From positions 1 through 64,000 of the forward strand of contig DATNIW010000042.1 in the NCBI GenBank assembly GCA_035604215.1: DNA of 64,000 bases, read 5' to 3'. The notes beneath the pieces are model-generated. The model worked only from the letters and a program-made list of their open reading frames with translations, did not search any database and was not told the DNA's origin. Source of the stretch: UBA5070 sp035604215 (GTDB taxonomy: Bacteria; Fibrobacterota; Fibrobacteria; UBA5070). Below, piece after piece: positions 35,795 to 44,952 of the stretch (position 1 is its first letter; every line of letters starts with the position of its first letter). Position numbers and translations under genes: made by a program.

Positions 35795-37501
35795 GTGGCG
35801 CTGAAACTTGGCGAAATGATGGTGGACAGCGGGCTGATCTCCAAGGAGCAGCTTCTTTCCGCCCTCAAGAGCCAGAAGTCGTCCGGCGGGAAGCTCGGCG
35901 AGAACCTGGTGAAGGTGGGCGCGGTCCTGGACGAGGAGGAAATCGCCTCCTTCGTCGCCAAGCAGATGAACCTGGGCCGGATCACCCTGCCGGACATCGA
36001 CCTCGAGGAGAGCACCGTCAAGCTCATCCCCCAGGACCTGGCGATGAAATACATCGTCATCGCGGTGAGCCGCACCAACAAGGTCCTGACGGTCGCGACT
36101 TCGGACCCCCGCAACGTGTACGTGCTGGACGCGATCAAGTTCATCACCGGCTGCACCGTCAAACCCGTGGTCGCTCCGGAAAGCCAGATCCGCGCCTGCT
36201 TGGAGAAGTACTACCAGGCCTCCATGCAGAAGGAGATGGCCGACATCCTGGGCGCCGTCGGCGACGACATGGAGATCGTTCGGGACACCAACGAGGACGC
36301 CGAGGCGGCCAACGCACTGGCCGCGGTGGACGACGCCCCTCTGGTCAAGCTGGTCAACAAGCTCCTGATGGACGCGATCCGCATGCACGCCTCGGACATC
36401 CACGTCGAGATCTACGAGAAGGTGATGCGGGTCCGGTACCGGGTGGACGGGACGCTCCGCGAGATCAGCTCGCTGCCGTTCCGACTTCGCCACGCCATCG
36501 TCTCGCGCTTGAAGATCATGTCCAGCCTGGACATCTCGGAACGCCGCCTTCCCCAGGACGGCCGGATCAAGCTCAAGACCCCGCAGGGGAAGACGGTGGA
36601 CCTGCGCGTGAACACCCTGCCGTGCATCTTCGGCGAGAAGGTGGTCATGCGCATCCTGGACTCGGGGAACCTCCAGCTGGACCTCTCCAAGCTCGGTCTG
36701 CACGAGAAGGGCCTGCGCGACCTCCAGGAAGCCATCGACGCGCCCTTCGGGATGATCCTGGTCACCGGCCCCACGGGGTCGGGGAAATCGACGACCCTCT
36801 ACTCCGCCATCTCCACCATCAACGACGTCGGCGTGAACATCATGACCGCCGAGGATCCGGTGGAGTACAACCTCCACGGGATCAACCAGGTCCAGGTCCA
36901 CGCCGAGATCGGTCTGACCTTCGCCTCGGCGCTGCGCGCCTTCCTTCGCCAGGACCCCGACGTCATCATGGTGGGCGAAATGCGCGACCTGGAAACCGCC
37001 GAGATCGGCGTCAAGGCAGCCCTGACGGGCCACCTGGTGCTCTCCACCCTGCACACCAACGACGCGCCCAGCACCATCAACCGCCTGATCGACATGGGAA
37101 TCGAACCCTTCCTGGTCGCGAGTTCCTGCCGCCTGATCATCGCCCAGCGCCTGGTGCGCCGTATCTGTCCCGAATGCCGGATGTCCGACGACGAGAGCAA
37201 GACCCCGGCCCTGCAGCGCCTGCTCCGCATCGACGACGAACTCTTCGGGAACCTGAAGCTCTACAAGGGCCGCGGATGCGACAACTGCCTCGGCTCGGGA
37301 TACAAGGGCCGGCAGGGCGTCTACGAGATCATGCCCATCAGCGCGGCCATCAAGCAGCTGATCGTGGATCGATCCAGCGTGGAGGAGATCCGGCAGGCCG
37401 CCATCGGCGACGGGGTCCTCACGCTGCGCTCGGCGGCCCTCAAGCTCCTGGAGGAGGGGGTCACCACCGCCCAGGAAGTGATTCGTTCCACAGACACCTG
37501 A
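35795..37501 (+). CDS. pilB: Type IV pilus assembly ATPase PilB
   Basis: A 568-residue secretion ATPase that drives pilus extension. The N-terminal MshE-type domain (1-150, KLGEMMVDSGLISKEQLLSAL) may bind cyclic di-GMP. The ATPase core has Walker A GPTGSGKST (about 325), the Asp box TAEDPVEY, Walker B FLRQDPDVIMVGEMRD and the His box STLHTND. A four-cysteine zinc site (CPEC and CDNC) lies near 455-495, as in PilB/GspE. GTG start with GGGAGAG eight bases upstream. First gene of the pilB-pilT-pilC-pilS cluster. Confidence 0.94.
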   Translation: MALKLGEMMVDSGLISKEQLLSALKSQKSSGGKLGENLVKVGAVLDEEEIASFVAKQMNLGRITLPDIDLEESTVKLIPQDLAMKYIVIAVSRTNKVLTVATSDPRNVYVLDAIKFITGCTVKPVVAPESQIRACLEKYYQASMQKEMADILGAVGDDMEIVRDTNEDAEAANALAAVDDAPLVKLVNKLLMDAIRMHASDIHVEIYEKVMRVRYRVDGTLREISSLPFRLRHAIVSRLKIMSSLDISERRLPQDGRIKLKTPQGKTVDLRVNTLPCIFGEKVVMRILDSGNLQLDLSKLGLHEKGLRDLQEAIDAPFGMILVTGPTGSGKSTTLYSAISTINDVGVNIMTAEDPVEYNLHGINQVQVHAEIGLTFASALRAFLRQDPDVIMVGEMRDLETAEIGVKAALTGHLVLSTLHTNDAPSTINRLIDMGIEPFLVASSCRLIIAQRLVRRICPECRMSDDESKTPALQRLLRIDDELFGNLKLYKGRGCDNCLGSGYKGRQGVYEIMPISAAIKQLIVDRSSVEEIRQAAIGDGVLTLRSAALKLLEEGVTTAQEVIRSTDT

Positions 37502-37519
37502 TCCAGTCGCGGAGACTCA

Positions 37520-38632
37520 ATGGTCAACGTACTCGAGCTCATCACGAAAATGATCGAATGGAGGGCCTCGGACCTCCACATCACCGTCAACTCCCCCCCC
37601 ATGCTCCGGGTGGACGGCTCTCTGCGACCCTACGACAACCACCCGCTCACCCCCGAGGAGGCCCAGCAGGTCTGCTACAGCGTGATGAAGGAGGAGCAGA
37701 AGAAGAAGTTCGAGGATTTCGACCTCGACAAGGAGCGCGGACGCCAGGTGGACTTCTCCTTCGGGATCCGCCACCAGATGGCCGACGGACGGCCCTTCGA
37801 GGCGCGCTTCCGGGCCAACGTCTTCATGCAGCGGGGCAACACGTCCATGGTGATGCGCCACATCCCCACCGAGATCCGCGGCATCGAGGACCTGGGACTG
37901 CCCAAGATCGTCAACGAATTCTGCGACCGGGCGAGGGGGCTGGTCCTGGTGACCGGGCCAACGGGTTCGGGAAAGTCCACCTCCCTGGCCTCCATGGTCG
38001 ACAAGATCAACATGGAACGGGCCGAGCACATCCTCACCATCGAGGACCCCATCGAGTTCGTGCACCGCCACAAGAAGTGCATCGTCAACCAGCGCGAGGT
38101 CTACTCGGACACCGCGAGCTTCACCCAGGCGCTGAAGGTCGCGCTCCGCCAGGATCCCGACGTCGTGCTGGTGGGCGAGATGCGCGACCGCGAAACGGTC
38201 GAGATCGGGCTGCAGATCGCCGAGACGGGCCACCTCACCTTCGCGACCCTGCACACCAATTCGGCGGCGCAGACCATCAACCGCATCATCGACATGTTCC
38301 AGCAGGGCGAGCGCGACGCCGTGCGCGGCCAACTGGCGTTCGTCCTGGAAGGCGTGGTCTGCCAGCAGCTCATCCCCAAGATCGGGGGCGGCCGCGTGAT
38401 CGCCACCGAGGTCCTCAACGTGACGCCCGCCATCCGGTCCCTGATCCGGGACGACAAGGTCCACCAGATCCAGGGCATCATCGAGGTGGGACAGAAGTAC
38501 GGGATGCAGACCCTGAACATGGACCTGGCCAAGCTGGTCATCCAGCGGAAGATCACCCGCGAGGACGCGGGCGTGTACTCGTCCGATCCCGACCAGCTCG
38601 ACAAGTTCATCACCGGCAATTTCCGACTCTAA
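37520..38632 (+). CDS. pilT: Twitching motility / pilus retraction ATPase PilT
   Basis: A 370-residue retraction ATPase. It has the N-terminal WRASDLHITVNSPPMLRVDG block, Walker A GPTGSGKST near residue 147, TIEDPIEFVH, Walker B RQDPDVVLVGEMRDRET, ATLHTNSA and a C-terminal region with EVLNVTPAIRSLIRDDK. It starts 18 bases after pilB. An insertion of about 10 residues at 65-85 (EEQKKKFEDFDLDKERGRQ) makes it slightly longer than the E. coli or Pseudomonas protein. Confidence 0.94.
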   Translation: MVNVLELITKMIEWRASDLHITVNSPPMLRVDGSLRPYDNHPLTPEEAQQVCYSVMKEEQKKKFEDFDLDKERGRQVDFSFGIRHQMADGRPFEARFRANVFMQRGNTSMVMRHIPTEIRGIEDLGLPKIVNEFCDRARGLVLVTGPTGSGKSTSLASMVDKINMERAEHILTIEDPIEFVHRHKKCIVNQREVYSDTASFTQALKVALRQDPDVVLVGEMRDRETVEIGLQIAETGHLTFATLHTNSAAQTINRIIDMFQQGERDAVRGQLAFVLEGVVCQQLIPKIGGGRVIATEVLNVTPAIRSLIRDDKVHQIQGIIEVGQKYGMQTLNMDLAKLVIQRKITREDAGVYSSDPDQLDKFITGNFRL

Positions 38633-38650
38633 TCCGGAAGGACCCCAGCC

Positions 38651-39850
38651 ATGCCAAGGTACAGCTACAAGGGAAAGTCCGTCGCGGGCAAGGCCGTGGA
38701 AGGGGAACTCGAAGCCGAGAACCTCGGCGCCGCCCAGGCCCTGGTCAAGAAGCGTCGCATCAAGGACGCCACCGTGCGCAAGGCGGGCGGCGGCGGTTTC
38801 CAGATCGGGACCGGCATCGGACTCAAGGACCTCTCGCGCTTCACGCGACAGTTCTCCGCCATGAACCAGGCGGGCCTTCCGCTCATCCAGTGCCTGGACA
38901 TCCTGTCCGAACAGACCGAGAACAAGGCGCTGGCGCAGCGGATCCGCAAGATCTCCACGGACATCCAGGGCGGCGGAACACTGGCCGAATCCATGGAGAA
39001 GCACAAACCCGTCTTCTCCGAACTCTACTGCCAGATGGTGCGGGCCGGCGAGGCGGGCGGCATCCTGGACACCATCCTCTCTCGCCTCGCCGACTACCAG
39101 GAAGCGGCCGAAGCCCTGCGACGCAAGGTGAAGGGCGCCCTGACCTATCCCGTGATGGTGGCCATCGTCGCCATCGGCGCGGTCTTCGCGCTGATGACCC
39201 TGGTCGTGCCCGTCTTCGCCAACATGTTCAAGGACATGGGCGGCCAGCTCCCCACCCCGACCCGCGTCGTGATGGCCATCTCCGACTTCCTCAAGCACAA
39301 CCTGTGGTGGATCCTGATCCTGATCGTCGGCGCCGTGGTTGGTCTCCTCCAGGCAATCAAGCGGAGCCCCCGGTTCAAGTACTTCTGGGACGGCCTGATG
39401 CTCAAGCTCCCGCTCTTCGGCGACCTGCAGCGCAAGAGCGCCGTGGCCAGATTCTGTCGCACGCTGGGGACCCTCCTCTCCTCGGGCGTGCCCATCCTGG
39501 ACGCCCTGACCGTGACCGCGAGGACCTCGGGCAACGTCGTCCTCGAGGCGGGCATCTTCCGGACGGTCGAGGCCATCTCCGGCGGCCAGTCCATCGCCGA
39601 GCCGTTGAAGGCCACGGGGGTGTTCCCGCCCATGGTCATCCAGATGATCGCGGTGGGCGAACGGACGGGTGGCCTTTCCGACATGCTCACCAGGGTGTCC
39701 GACTTCTACGACACCGAGGTCGAGGCCGCCGTGGATTCGCTCACGTCCATGCTGGAACCCCTGGTCATCGTGGTCCTGGGCGGAATCATCGGCGCGGTGC
39801 TCATCGCCATGTACCTGCCCATGTTCGAGATGGCCGGCAACATCAAGTGA
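38651..39850 (+). CDS. pilC: Type IV pilus inner membrane platform protein PilC
   Basis: A 399-residue GspF/PilC-type platform protein that couples the ATPases to pilin assembly. Two repeated T2SSF domains: RFTRQFSAMNQAGLPLIQCL (about 57-76) and RFCRTLGTLLSSGVPILDAL (about 268-287), each followed by helices, with three transmembrane segments at about 170-195, 215-240 and 370-395. GGAAGGACC precedes the ATG. Its stop overlaps the next gene's GTG. Confidence 0.93.
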   Translation: MPRYSYKGKSVAGKAVEGELEAENLGAAQALVKKRRIKDATVRKAGGGGFQIGTGIGLKDLSRFTRQFSAMNQAGLPLIQCLDILSEQTENKALAQRIRKISTDIQGGGTLAESMEKHKPVFSELYCQMVRAGEAGGILDTILSRLADYQEAAEALRRKVKGALTYPVMVAIVAIGAVFALMTLVVPVFANMFKDMGGQLPTPTRVVMAISDFLKHNLWWILILIVGAVVGLLQAIKRSPRFKYFWDGLMLKLPLFGDLQRKSAVARFCRTLGTLLSSGVPILDALTVTARTSGNVVLEAGIFRTVEAISGGQSIAEPLKATGVFPPMVIQMIAVGERTGGLSDMLTRVSDFYDTEVEAAVDSLTSMLEPLVIVVLGGIIGAVLIAMYLPMFEMAGNIK

Positions 39851-41487
39851 CCCGGGCGGAGTCTCCGCCGATCAACCTGCGATGGATCGGCGCCACCCGC
39901 GTCCTGACGCCGGTGGCGCTTTTCCTTTCCGCTCTCGCGATTCCCTCTCCTCCCTCGGTCTGGCTGTGGCTCTCCCTCCACGTGCTGGGGGATCTGGTCT
40001 ACCTGGGAAGCCTGGTGCGCCGCAGCCGTTTCGACGAGGCTCCCCGACCCTGGCAGGATGTCCTGCTGGGGATCCTGTTCTGCATGGACGTGTGGGTGGA
40101 AACCCTGATCGTCGCCGCGGACGGAGGCCTGCTGTCGGACTTCATCCTCCTGTTCGTGCTGACCGCGACCCTCGCCGGATTCATCCTGCGCCACCGCGGG
40201 GCGATCCTGGTCTCCATCGCTTCCCTGCTCATGTTCGGGAGCCTTTCCCTGGGACACCTGGGCTGGGGATGGGAGGGGCGGAACCTGGCCACGCTCACGG
40301 TTTCCACCGTGATCCTGCGGACCTCGATGTTCGTCGGCCTGGGAACCACGGTTTCCTTCCTCACCGCCTACCTGGCGGAGACCGTCCGACGCCAGAGGGT
40401 CTTGTCCGACGACCAGGCGAGGGATCTGATGCTCGCCCGCCTGGACCTCGACGGCGTCCTGAACAGGCTCTCCTACGGTGTGCTGGTCCTGGACTCCGAC
40501 GACAAGCTCCTCTACTTCAACCAGTCGGCGTGTTCCATCCTTCGCCACCCCCTCCACCCCGGCGCGCGCCTCCACCAGGTCCTGGCCTCCGAGGCCTGGG
40601 GTTCGGAACTGGTCGAGGCCGCCCGCGAGGTGTCGCGTGGAGCCGTGCCCAAGGCCGCCCGCGAAATCCGCGTGAACCCGTCGAGTTGGGTCCAGGTCCA
40701 GATCGCCGGACAGTGGATGGAGGGACGCCTCCGCAACGTGGTCGTGGCCCTGCACGACATCTCCGCGATCCGCAGGATGGAGGAAGAGGTCCGATCGGCC
40801 GAACGCGGCGCCACATTGGGGCACATGGCCGCCCGGATCGCCCACGAGATCCGAAACCCCCTGGCGTCCATCACGGGGTCGGCCCAGCTCCTCGGCGAGG
40901 CCTCGGGGGGTTCCAACGACGAAGACCGTCAGCTTCTCGCGCTCATTCGGCGGGAATCCGAGCGGCTGGACAGGATCCTCTCGGAATTCCTCGACTTTTC
41001 CCGACCGAGGGTCCCCTCGCTGCGTTCCATCGAAATCCCGGCACTCCTGGCGGAGGTCCGGGAGATGGTCGTGGCCCGGATGGTGCGGGAGGGACGCGAG
41101 GGCGTGGATGTCCGGATCAAGGTTCCATCCGTCCTGACGGCCAGCATCGACAGGGACATGCTCGTCCAGATCCTTTCAAATTTCGCCTTGAACGCGTTGC
41201 AGGCCATTCCCCCGGGCAGCCCCGGCCGGATCACCTTGGACGCGGCCTCCGACGCCGAGCAGGTCCGGTTTCGGGTGCGGGACAACGGCACGGGGATGTC
41301 CGCGGAGCTTCTGAAGAAGGTCGGCGAGGCGTTTTTCACCACTCGCCAGGGAGGTGTCGGACTGGGCGTGGCGATTTCCCACCACCTCACCACCTTGTTG
41401 GGTGGTACATTCAGGGTCCAATCCCTGGAAGGGCGGGGCACGGTGGTGGAAGTCGCCTTTCCGCAGGAACGAACCGACAGGACATGA
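39847..41487 (+). CDS. PilS-like sensor histidine kinase
   Basis: A 546-residue membrane sensor kinase. About six hydrophobic segments fill residues 15-185, then a PAS domain (VLNRLSYGVLVLDSDDKLLYFN), a HisKA dimerisation helix with phospho-acceptor His in RIAHEIRNPLASITG (near 331), and an ATP domain (NFALNALQAIPPGSPG, VRDNGTGMSAELLKKVGEAFFTT, GGVGLGVAISHHL). GTG start overlapping the pilC stop (GTGA). PilS proteins act with the regulator PilR on pilin genes; no PilR is adjacent here. Confidence 0.87.
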   Translation: MTRAESPPINLRWIGATRVLTPVALFLSALAIPSPPSVWLWLSLHVLGDLVYLGSLVRRSRFDEAPRPWQDVLLGILFCMDVWVETLIVAADGGLLSDFILLFVLTATLAGFILRHRGAILVSIASLLMFGSLSLGHLGWGWEGRNLATLTVSTVILRTSMFVGLGTTVSFLTAYLAETVRRQRVLSDDQARDLMLARLDLDGVLNRLSYGVLVLDSDDKLLYFNQSACSILRHPLHPGARLHQVLASEAWGSELVEAAREVSRGAVPKAAREIRVNPSSWVQVQIAGQWMEGRLRNVVVALHDISAIRRMEEEVRSAERGATLGHMAARIAHEIRNPLASITGSAQLLGEASGGSNDEDRQLLALIRRESERLDRILSEFLDFSRPRVPSLRSIEIPALLAEVREMVVARMVREGREGVDVRIKVPSVLTASIDRDMLVQILSNFALNALQAIPPGSPGRITLDAASDAEQVRFRVRDNGTGMSAELLKKVGEAFFTTRQGGVGLGVAISHHLTTLLGGTFRVQSLEGRGTVVEVAFPQERTDRT

Positions 41488-41828
41488 CGATGGAGATCAA
41501 GACCAGACGCATCGGGACCAGTCTCGTGCTCGACGTGACCGGACAGATCAAGGGTGGAGACGCTGCGGATCTGCGCACGACGATCAAGCGCTTGCAGGAC
41601 GAAGGCGAATTGGATCTCCTCATCGATCTGCAGGACGTCGGGTTCATCGACTCCTCCGGGGTGGGGATGCTCATCCATTGCCTCCAGGAGGTCCGCTCCC
41701 GAGGGGGCGACCTCCGTCTCCTCAAGCTTTCGGAAGACATCCACGACCTGTTCGAAATGGTCGCGATCGACCGCCTGTTCACCATCTTCCAGAACGAGGA
41801 AGAGGTCGTCCCTCTCGCGAAAGGCTAA
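41484..41828 (+). CDS. STAS-domain anti-sigma factor antagonist-like protein
   Basis: A 114-residue single STAS domain. DVGFIDSSGVGMLIHCLQ carries the serine that is phosphorylated in SpoIIAA/RsbV. Its ATG overlaps the kinase stop (ATGA). No anti-sigma kinase of the RsbW type lies nearby, so the partner is unknown. An ATG six bases later (41490) is an alternative start. Confidence 0.85.
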   Translation: MTMEIKTRRIGTSLVLDVTGQIKGGDAADLRTTIKRLQDEGELDLLIDLQDVGFIDSSGVGMLIHCLQEVRSRGGDLRLLKLSEDIHDLFEMVAIDRLFTIFQNEEEVVPLAKG

Positions 41829-41869
41829 AGTTCCTCCATGCGCTTGCCGAAGAGGACTTGGAGGGAGTC

Positions 41870-42166
41870 ATGAACGTCACCGGAATCAACTTCACCGGTG
41901 CGCCGATGCCCCTGCCCGAAGGGCAGAAAGGGGGGCCGGCGCAGCCAGGGACCCCGTCCGCGCGGAAGGATCGCGTGGACCTGTCCAAGGATTCCCGCAA
42001 GAAGGACTCCACCTCCGCCGGCATTTCCGCGGTCGCCACGGCCGGGGACCCGGTCCGGGAGGACAAGATCGTCGAGGTCCGAGCCAAGCTGGAGGCCGGT
42101 TACTACGACCAGCCGGATGTGATCGATCAAACCGCGCAGAAACTGATCGACAAAAAGCTGGTCTGA
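41870..42166 (+). CDS. FlgM-like anti-sigma-28 factor
   Basis: A 98-residue protein, disordered and charged in the first half (Pro/Gly/Lys/Ser-rich), with an FlgM-type C-terminal helix pair: REDKIVEVRAKLEAGYY followed by QPDVIDQTAQKLIDKKL. FlgM holds the flagellar sigma factor FliA inactive until export. GGAGGGAG precedes the ATG closely. It sits 41 bases after the STAS gene, in a pilus cluster and without flagellar genes, so it might control another sigma factor. Confidence 0.7.
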   Translation: MNVTGINFTGAPMPLPEGQKGGPAQPGTPSARKDRVDLSKDSRKKDSTSAGISAVATAGDPVREDKIVEVRAKLEAGYYDQPDVIDQTAQKLIDKKLV

Positions 42167-42223
42167 TCTCGGGGCGGATTCTCGCTCCCATCCCCGATCT
42201 CCGACCAGCTTTGCGGATGGAGT

Positions 42224-42358
42224 CTATTTCTTCAGTTGGCCGAAGGCGGTGTCGGCGTGGTCGCGGTCGGGCTGTCCCGGGGTCGGCTTCGGGCCGCAGG
42301 AACCCAGCGCGATAGCGGCGATCAGGGCGGCGAAGATCAGACAGGTCGATGTTCTCAT
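42224..42358 (-). CDS. Small lipoprotein (44 residues)
   Basis: A 44-residue open frame: MRTSTCLIFAALIAAIALGS then Cys21 with a lipobox-like LGSC, followed by a Pro/Asp-rich tail ending QLKK. GGAGG lies six bases before its ATG, and the ATG overlaps the stop of the upstream NAD(P)-binding protein gene as ATGA, so translation is well supported. No family is recognised. Probably a small outer- or inner-membrane lipoprotein of the same operon. Confidence 0.65.
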   Translation of the reverse strand: MRTSTCLIFAALIAAIALGSCGPKPTPGQPDRDHADTAFGQLKK

Positions 42359-43188
42359 GCGTTCCTCCGGTTGAATTGCGGCCATTCCGACAGGGAATCC
42401 TCTCCCCCGCCGGGGGCTCGGGTTTCGTCCTGGGATCCCGCATGGACGAGCCTCACTCCGGCGAACCCGAAACCCGATCCCATCCGCGCGATCCAGTGGA
42501 AGAATCTACCGGGCAGATGGATCCGTTCCAATTCGATCCAACGGATGCAAGCCCGCGTGGACAGTTCGAGCAGGGTGGCGCTGTCCCTGCCGCGGATCCT
42601 GGCGCGTGGAGGCAGGGATGTTCCGGACACGAGATCCGCGAGCTTCCGGACACCATCCCGCCGCGATTGCCAAAGGATCCTGCCCGGGACGGAGACCGGA
42701 TGGGGCAGCCAGATCTTGCGATCCCGCAGGAGAGGGGCGAGCATCTCCGGTGCCCATCCCATTTCGGCCAGGCAATGGGGCACTTCCGAGGTTTCCACCA
42801 GCAGGTCTGCGCGGCGGCGCGTGGCCATGGGCCACCAGTCGGAATCCCGCAGCGGGGCCGGGGAAGTCAAGCGGACGAGGTCCGTTCCCGGCCTGCGCGA
42901 AAGCGCCCGCAGGAGATGCCGGATTCCGTCCACCTCGGCCCGGTCGGCCTGTTCCCTGCGTCGACCTGCCGACACCGACGCCACCACGCGATCGGCGCCG
43001 TCCAAGGCCTCTTCCAGGATGTGCCCGTGGTCCAGGGATCCCCAATGGCAGGGGATGGCCAGTCGCCAGTCGTCGGGGAAGGCCCGGGGATCGCGCGAAA
43101 ACACCGAGACGTCGTGTCCCCGCGAACGGAGTTCGTCCACCAGGGGCCGACCCCAGAAGGAGGTGGCGCCGACGACCAGGATGCGCAT
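42355..43188 (-). CDS. NAD(P)-binding Rossmann-fold (atypical SDR) protein
   Basis: A 277-residue protein opening MRILVVGATSFWGRPLVDEL, a GxTxxxG-type NAD(P) loop of atypical SDRs. RLTSPAPLRDSDWW follows about 110 residues in. No YxxxK pair is visible, so it may be a NmrA- or complex-I-associated-type binding protein rather than a dehydrogenase. The start is ATG 43188; a GTG two codons upstream (43194) is equally possible. It follows the 43.9-kb membrane protein gene by nine bases and overlaps the small lipoprotein gene. Confidence 0.72.
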   Translation of the reverse strand: MRILVVGATSFWGRPLVDELRSRGHDVSVFSRDPRAFPDDWRLAIPCHWGSLDHGHILEEALDGADRVVASVSAGRRREQADRAEVDGIRHLLRALSRRPGTDLVRLTSPAPLRDSDWWPMATRRRADLLVETSEVPHCLAEMGWAPEMLAPLLRDRKIWLPHPVSVPGRILWQSRRDGVRKLADLVSGTSLPPRARIRGRDSATLLELSTRACIRWIELERIHLPGRFFHWIARMGSGFGFAGVRLVHAGSQDETRAPGGGEDSLSEWPQFNRRNA

Positions 43189-43197
43189 CGGCACCGC

Positions 43198-43932
43198 TCA
43201 GACCAGGGGCTTCTCGTTCTGGCGTTCCTCTTCCTCTTCCTCGCTGCGACGGCGGTCCCAGCGACCCGCGGCGACCTGGAACACCACCCCCAGCAGGATG
43301 GAAGCCACGCCACCGCCGACGCAGGCGTAGACCGTTCCCGGCGACGGAACGCCCCCGGTGTGGATCTCCCAGTATTCGGGCGCGACACCGGCGATGCCGG
43401 AGCGGGAGCTGTCGGTTTGTCGCAACGCAACGCCTTCCAGCAGGATGCGTCCACGCACTTCGCCGCCCAGATCGTCCTTCAATTTGACGGCCAGGACCTG
43501 GACCATCGCGTCGAACTGGGGTTGGAGAGTTCCCTCGGAGGCGGTTTCCGTGGAGCGAACCTTCAGCTCCCCGGCGGTGGAATCCACGCGCAGGAAACCC
43601 TGCACGACAGGCCCCAGGAAGCGGGGCTTCGCGGAAACCGCGATCAGCCGGATGGCGCCGGTGTCAGCTCCGATCCACACCGGGAACGCGGCGAGCGGCC
43701 GCGATTTCACTCCCATGACGTTGGACTGGCGAAGCGAGGCCGTCGAAAGGTCGAAGTCGACGCTGTCGCGGAATTTCGCCGCCTCCGGCCGGGAGGAAAG
43801 CAGCGTCTTCCCGTCCATCACCACGTCGGCGGTTCCGGCGGTCCAATTGTGGATCCCGTACCAGAGCAACGCGCCACCACCCAGGACCAGCGGGAAGGAC
43901 AGGAACTTCCAGAGCGCGACGATGAATTTCAT
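43198..43932 (-). CDS. Membrane protein of unknown function
   Basis: A 244-residue protein, not recognised. One hydrophobic segment at the N-terminus (LWKFLSFPLVLGGGALLWYGI) and one near 205-225 (VYACVGGGVASILLGVVFQVAA) enclose a 175-residue exported region, probably beta-rich. The cytoplasmic tail is a Glu/Arg run. TAGATTG on the minus strand ends five bases before ATG 43932 and covers the alternative GTG at 43938, so the ATG is favoured. First gene of an operon with the NAD(P)-binding protein and small lipoprotein. Confidence 0.6.
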   Translation of the reverse strand: MKFIVALWKFLSFPLVLGGGALLWYGIHNWTAGTADVVMDGKTLLSSRPEAAKFRDSVDFDLSTASLRQSNVMGVKSRPLAAFPVWIGADTGAIRLIAVSAKPRFLGPVVQGFLRVDSTAGELKVRSTETASEGTLQPQFDAMVQVLAVKLKDDLGGEVRGRILLEGVALRQTDSSRSGIAGVAPEYWEIHTGGVPSPGTVYACVGGGVASILLGVVFQVAAGRWDRRRSEEEEEERQNEKPLV

Positions 43933-43996
43933 GGCCACAATCTAGTCCCGCCCACCTCCCGGGCGGGTCGCCGGGGGGGATCTTCCCCGGCGGCGA

Positions 43997-44878
43997 TCAG
44001 ATCAGGAGACGGACCCGATCCTTCAGGAATTCCGGAGTCTTCCGCCGGACCACGGATTCGATCTGCGCCCTCGTGTACTTCATGCTGAAGTGCTTCAGCA
44101 CCAGGTGGCGGAACCTGCAGGCGCCGGGATCCGAGGACAGGAGATCGAAGAGCTCCTGCAGGTGCAGGTGGCCTTTGGGCTTGGCCATCTCCAGGTCTTC
44201 GGGCAGGATGAAGGTGGTCTCGATCACGAGGATTTCGGAATCCAATACATGCGGCTCGCGCTCCAGGGTCCGGACCGTGGTGTCGCCGATGAACGTCAGC
44301 CGGGGATGGAGAGTCTCGGTTTCGATTTCGACACCCTGCCGTTTCAAGGCTCCGAGCTCGTGGCCCTCGGTGCCGTGGAACTCCGGCTTCAGCTTCTTCC
44401 GGACCTCCTGGGCGGTGAATCCGAGCGACCGCACCCGGTGGTCGACGGGAAAGGTGGCCACGCGGAGTTGCCGGTTCAGTTCCACCGATCCCCGCTTGGG
44501 CAGGGGACGGAAATCGGGGACGTACTCCATCCGGTTGCGGTGTCCCTCCAGGTCGCACCAGGCCAGGGCCAGGTTGCGCAGCGGTTCCACGAGGAAGTCC
44601 GGCACGAAGTATTCCGCCGGCGGCATGTTCAGCATGCGGCGCAGTGAGAAGTGCCGCAGGAGGCCGCGTGCATGGTCTCCGTGGGAATGCGTGAGGAAGA
44701 CGTGGGGAAACCGGATGGCGTCCACCGGACATTCGCCGATGTCGAAGCAGACCCTCCACTCCGGGACCATCAGGTAGGTGGCGAGGCCTCCGATGGAGAA
44801 TCCCTGCAATTCCAGCCCCTCCAGGTCCATCTGGACGGGACAGGAAGGGCGATGGAGGGTGTCGAGCGTGCCGGACAT
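43997..44878 (-). CDS. RNase Z-like metallo-beta-lactamase-fold hydrolase
   Basis: A 293-residue metallo-beta-lactamase-fold protein. THSHGDHARGL (HxHxDH) near residue 64 gives the first metal ligands; the PVDHRVRSLGF segment and TFIGDTT give others, and LVLKHFSMKYT supplies the late His. The layout, with HR...SLGF, resembles RNase Z/ElaC relatives that act on tRNA 3' ends, but the exosite arm is missing or reduced, so an esterase or phosphodiesterase role is also possible. TATCTTGC on the minus strand ends seven bases before the ATG. Confidence 0.75.
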   Translation of the reverse strand: MSGTLDTLHRPSCPVQMDLEGLELQGFSIGGLATYLMVPEWRVCFDIGECPVDAIRFPHVFLTHSHGDHARGLLRHFSLRRMLNMPPAEYFVPDFLVEPLRNLALAWCDLEGHRNRMEYVPDFRPLPKRGSVELNRQLRVATFPVDHRVRSLGFTAQEVRKKLKPEFHGTEGHELGALKRQGVEIETETLHPRLTFIGDTTVRTLEREPHVLDSEILVIETTFILPEDLEMAKPKGHLHLQELFDLLSSDPGACRFRHLVLKHFSMKYTRAQIESVVRRKTPEFLKDRVRLLI

Positions 44879-44885
44879 GAGCCGC

Positions 44886-44893
44886 GCAAGATA
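44886..44893 (-). promoter_or_regulatory. -10-like element of the RNase Z-like gene (TATCTTGC)
   Basis: TATCTTGC ends seven bases before the ATG on the minus strand, the same spacing as at alaS and ileS. It faces the ptsI element TACCTTGC at 44940 across a 74-base divergent gap. Confidence 0.35.
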
Positions 44894-44939
44894 CTCCCGT
44901 TTCCGGGTCGAACCCGGAATTTGGTGCGCGGCCAGTTTC

Positions 44940-44947
44940 TACCTTGC
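44940..44947 (+). promoter_or_regulatory. -10-like element of ptsI (TACCTTGC)
   Basis: TACCTTGC ends five bases before ATG 44953. No ribosome-binding site precedes that ATG, which fits a leaderless message. Confidence 0.35.
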
Positions 44948-44952
44948 TTCGG

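Noticed and set aside
36622..39846. Upstream extension of the PilS-like kinase frame across pilB, pilT and pilC
   Set aside because: The frame stays open by GC bias only; the kinase homology begins at the GTG overlapping the pilC stop.
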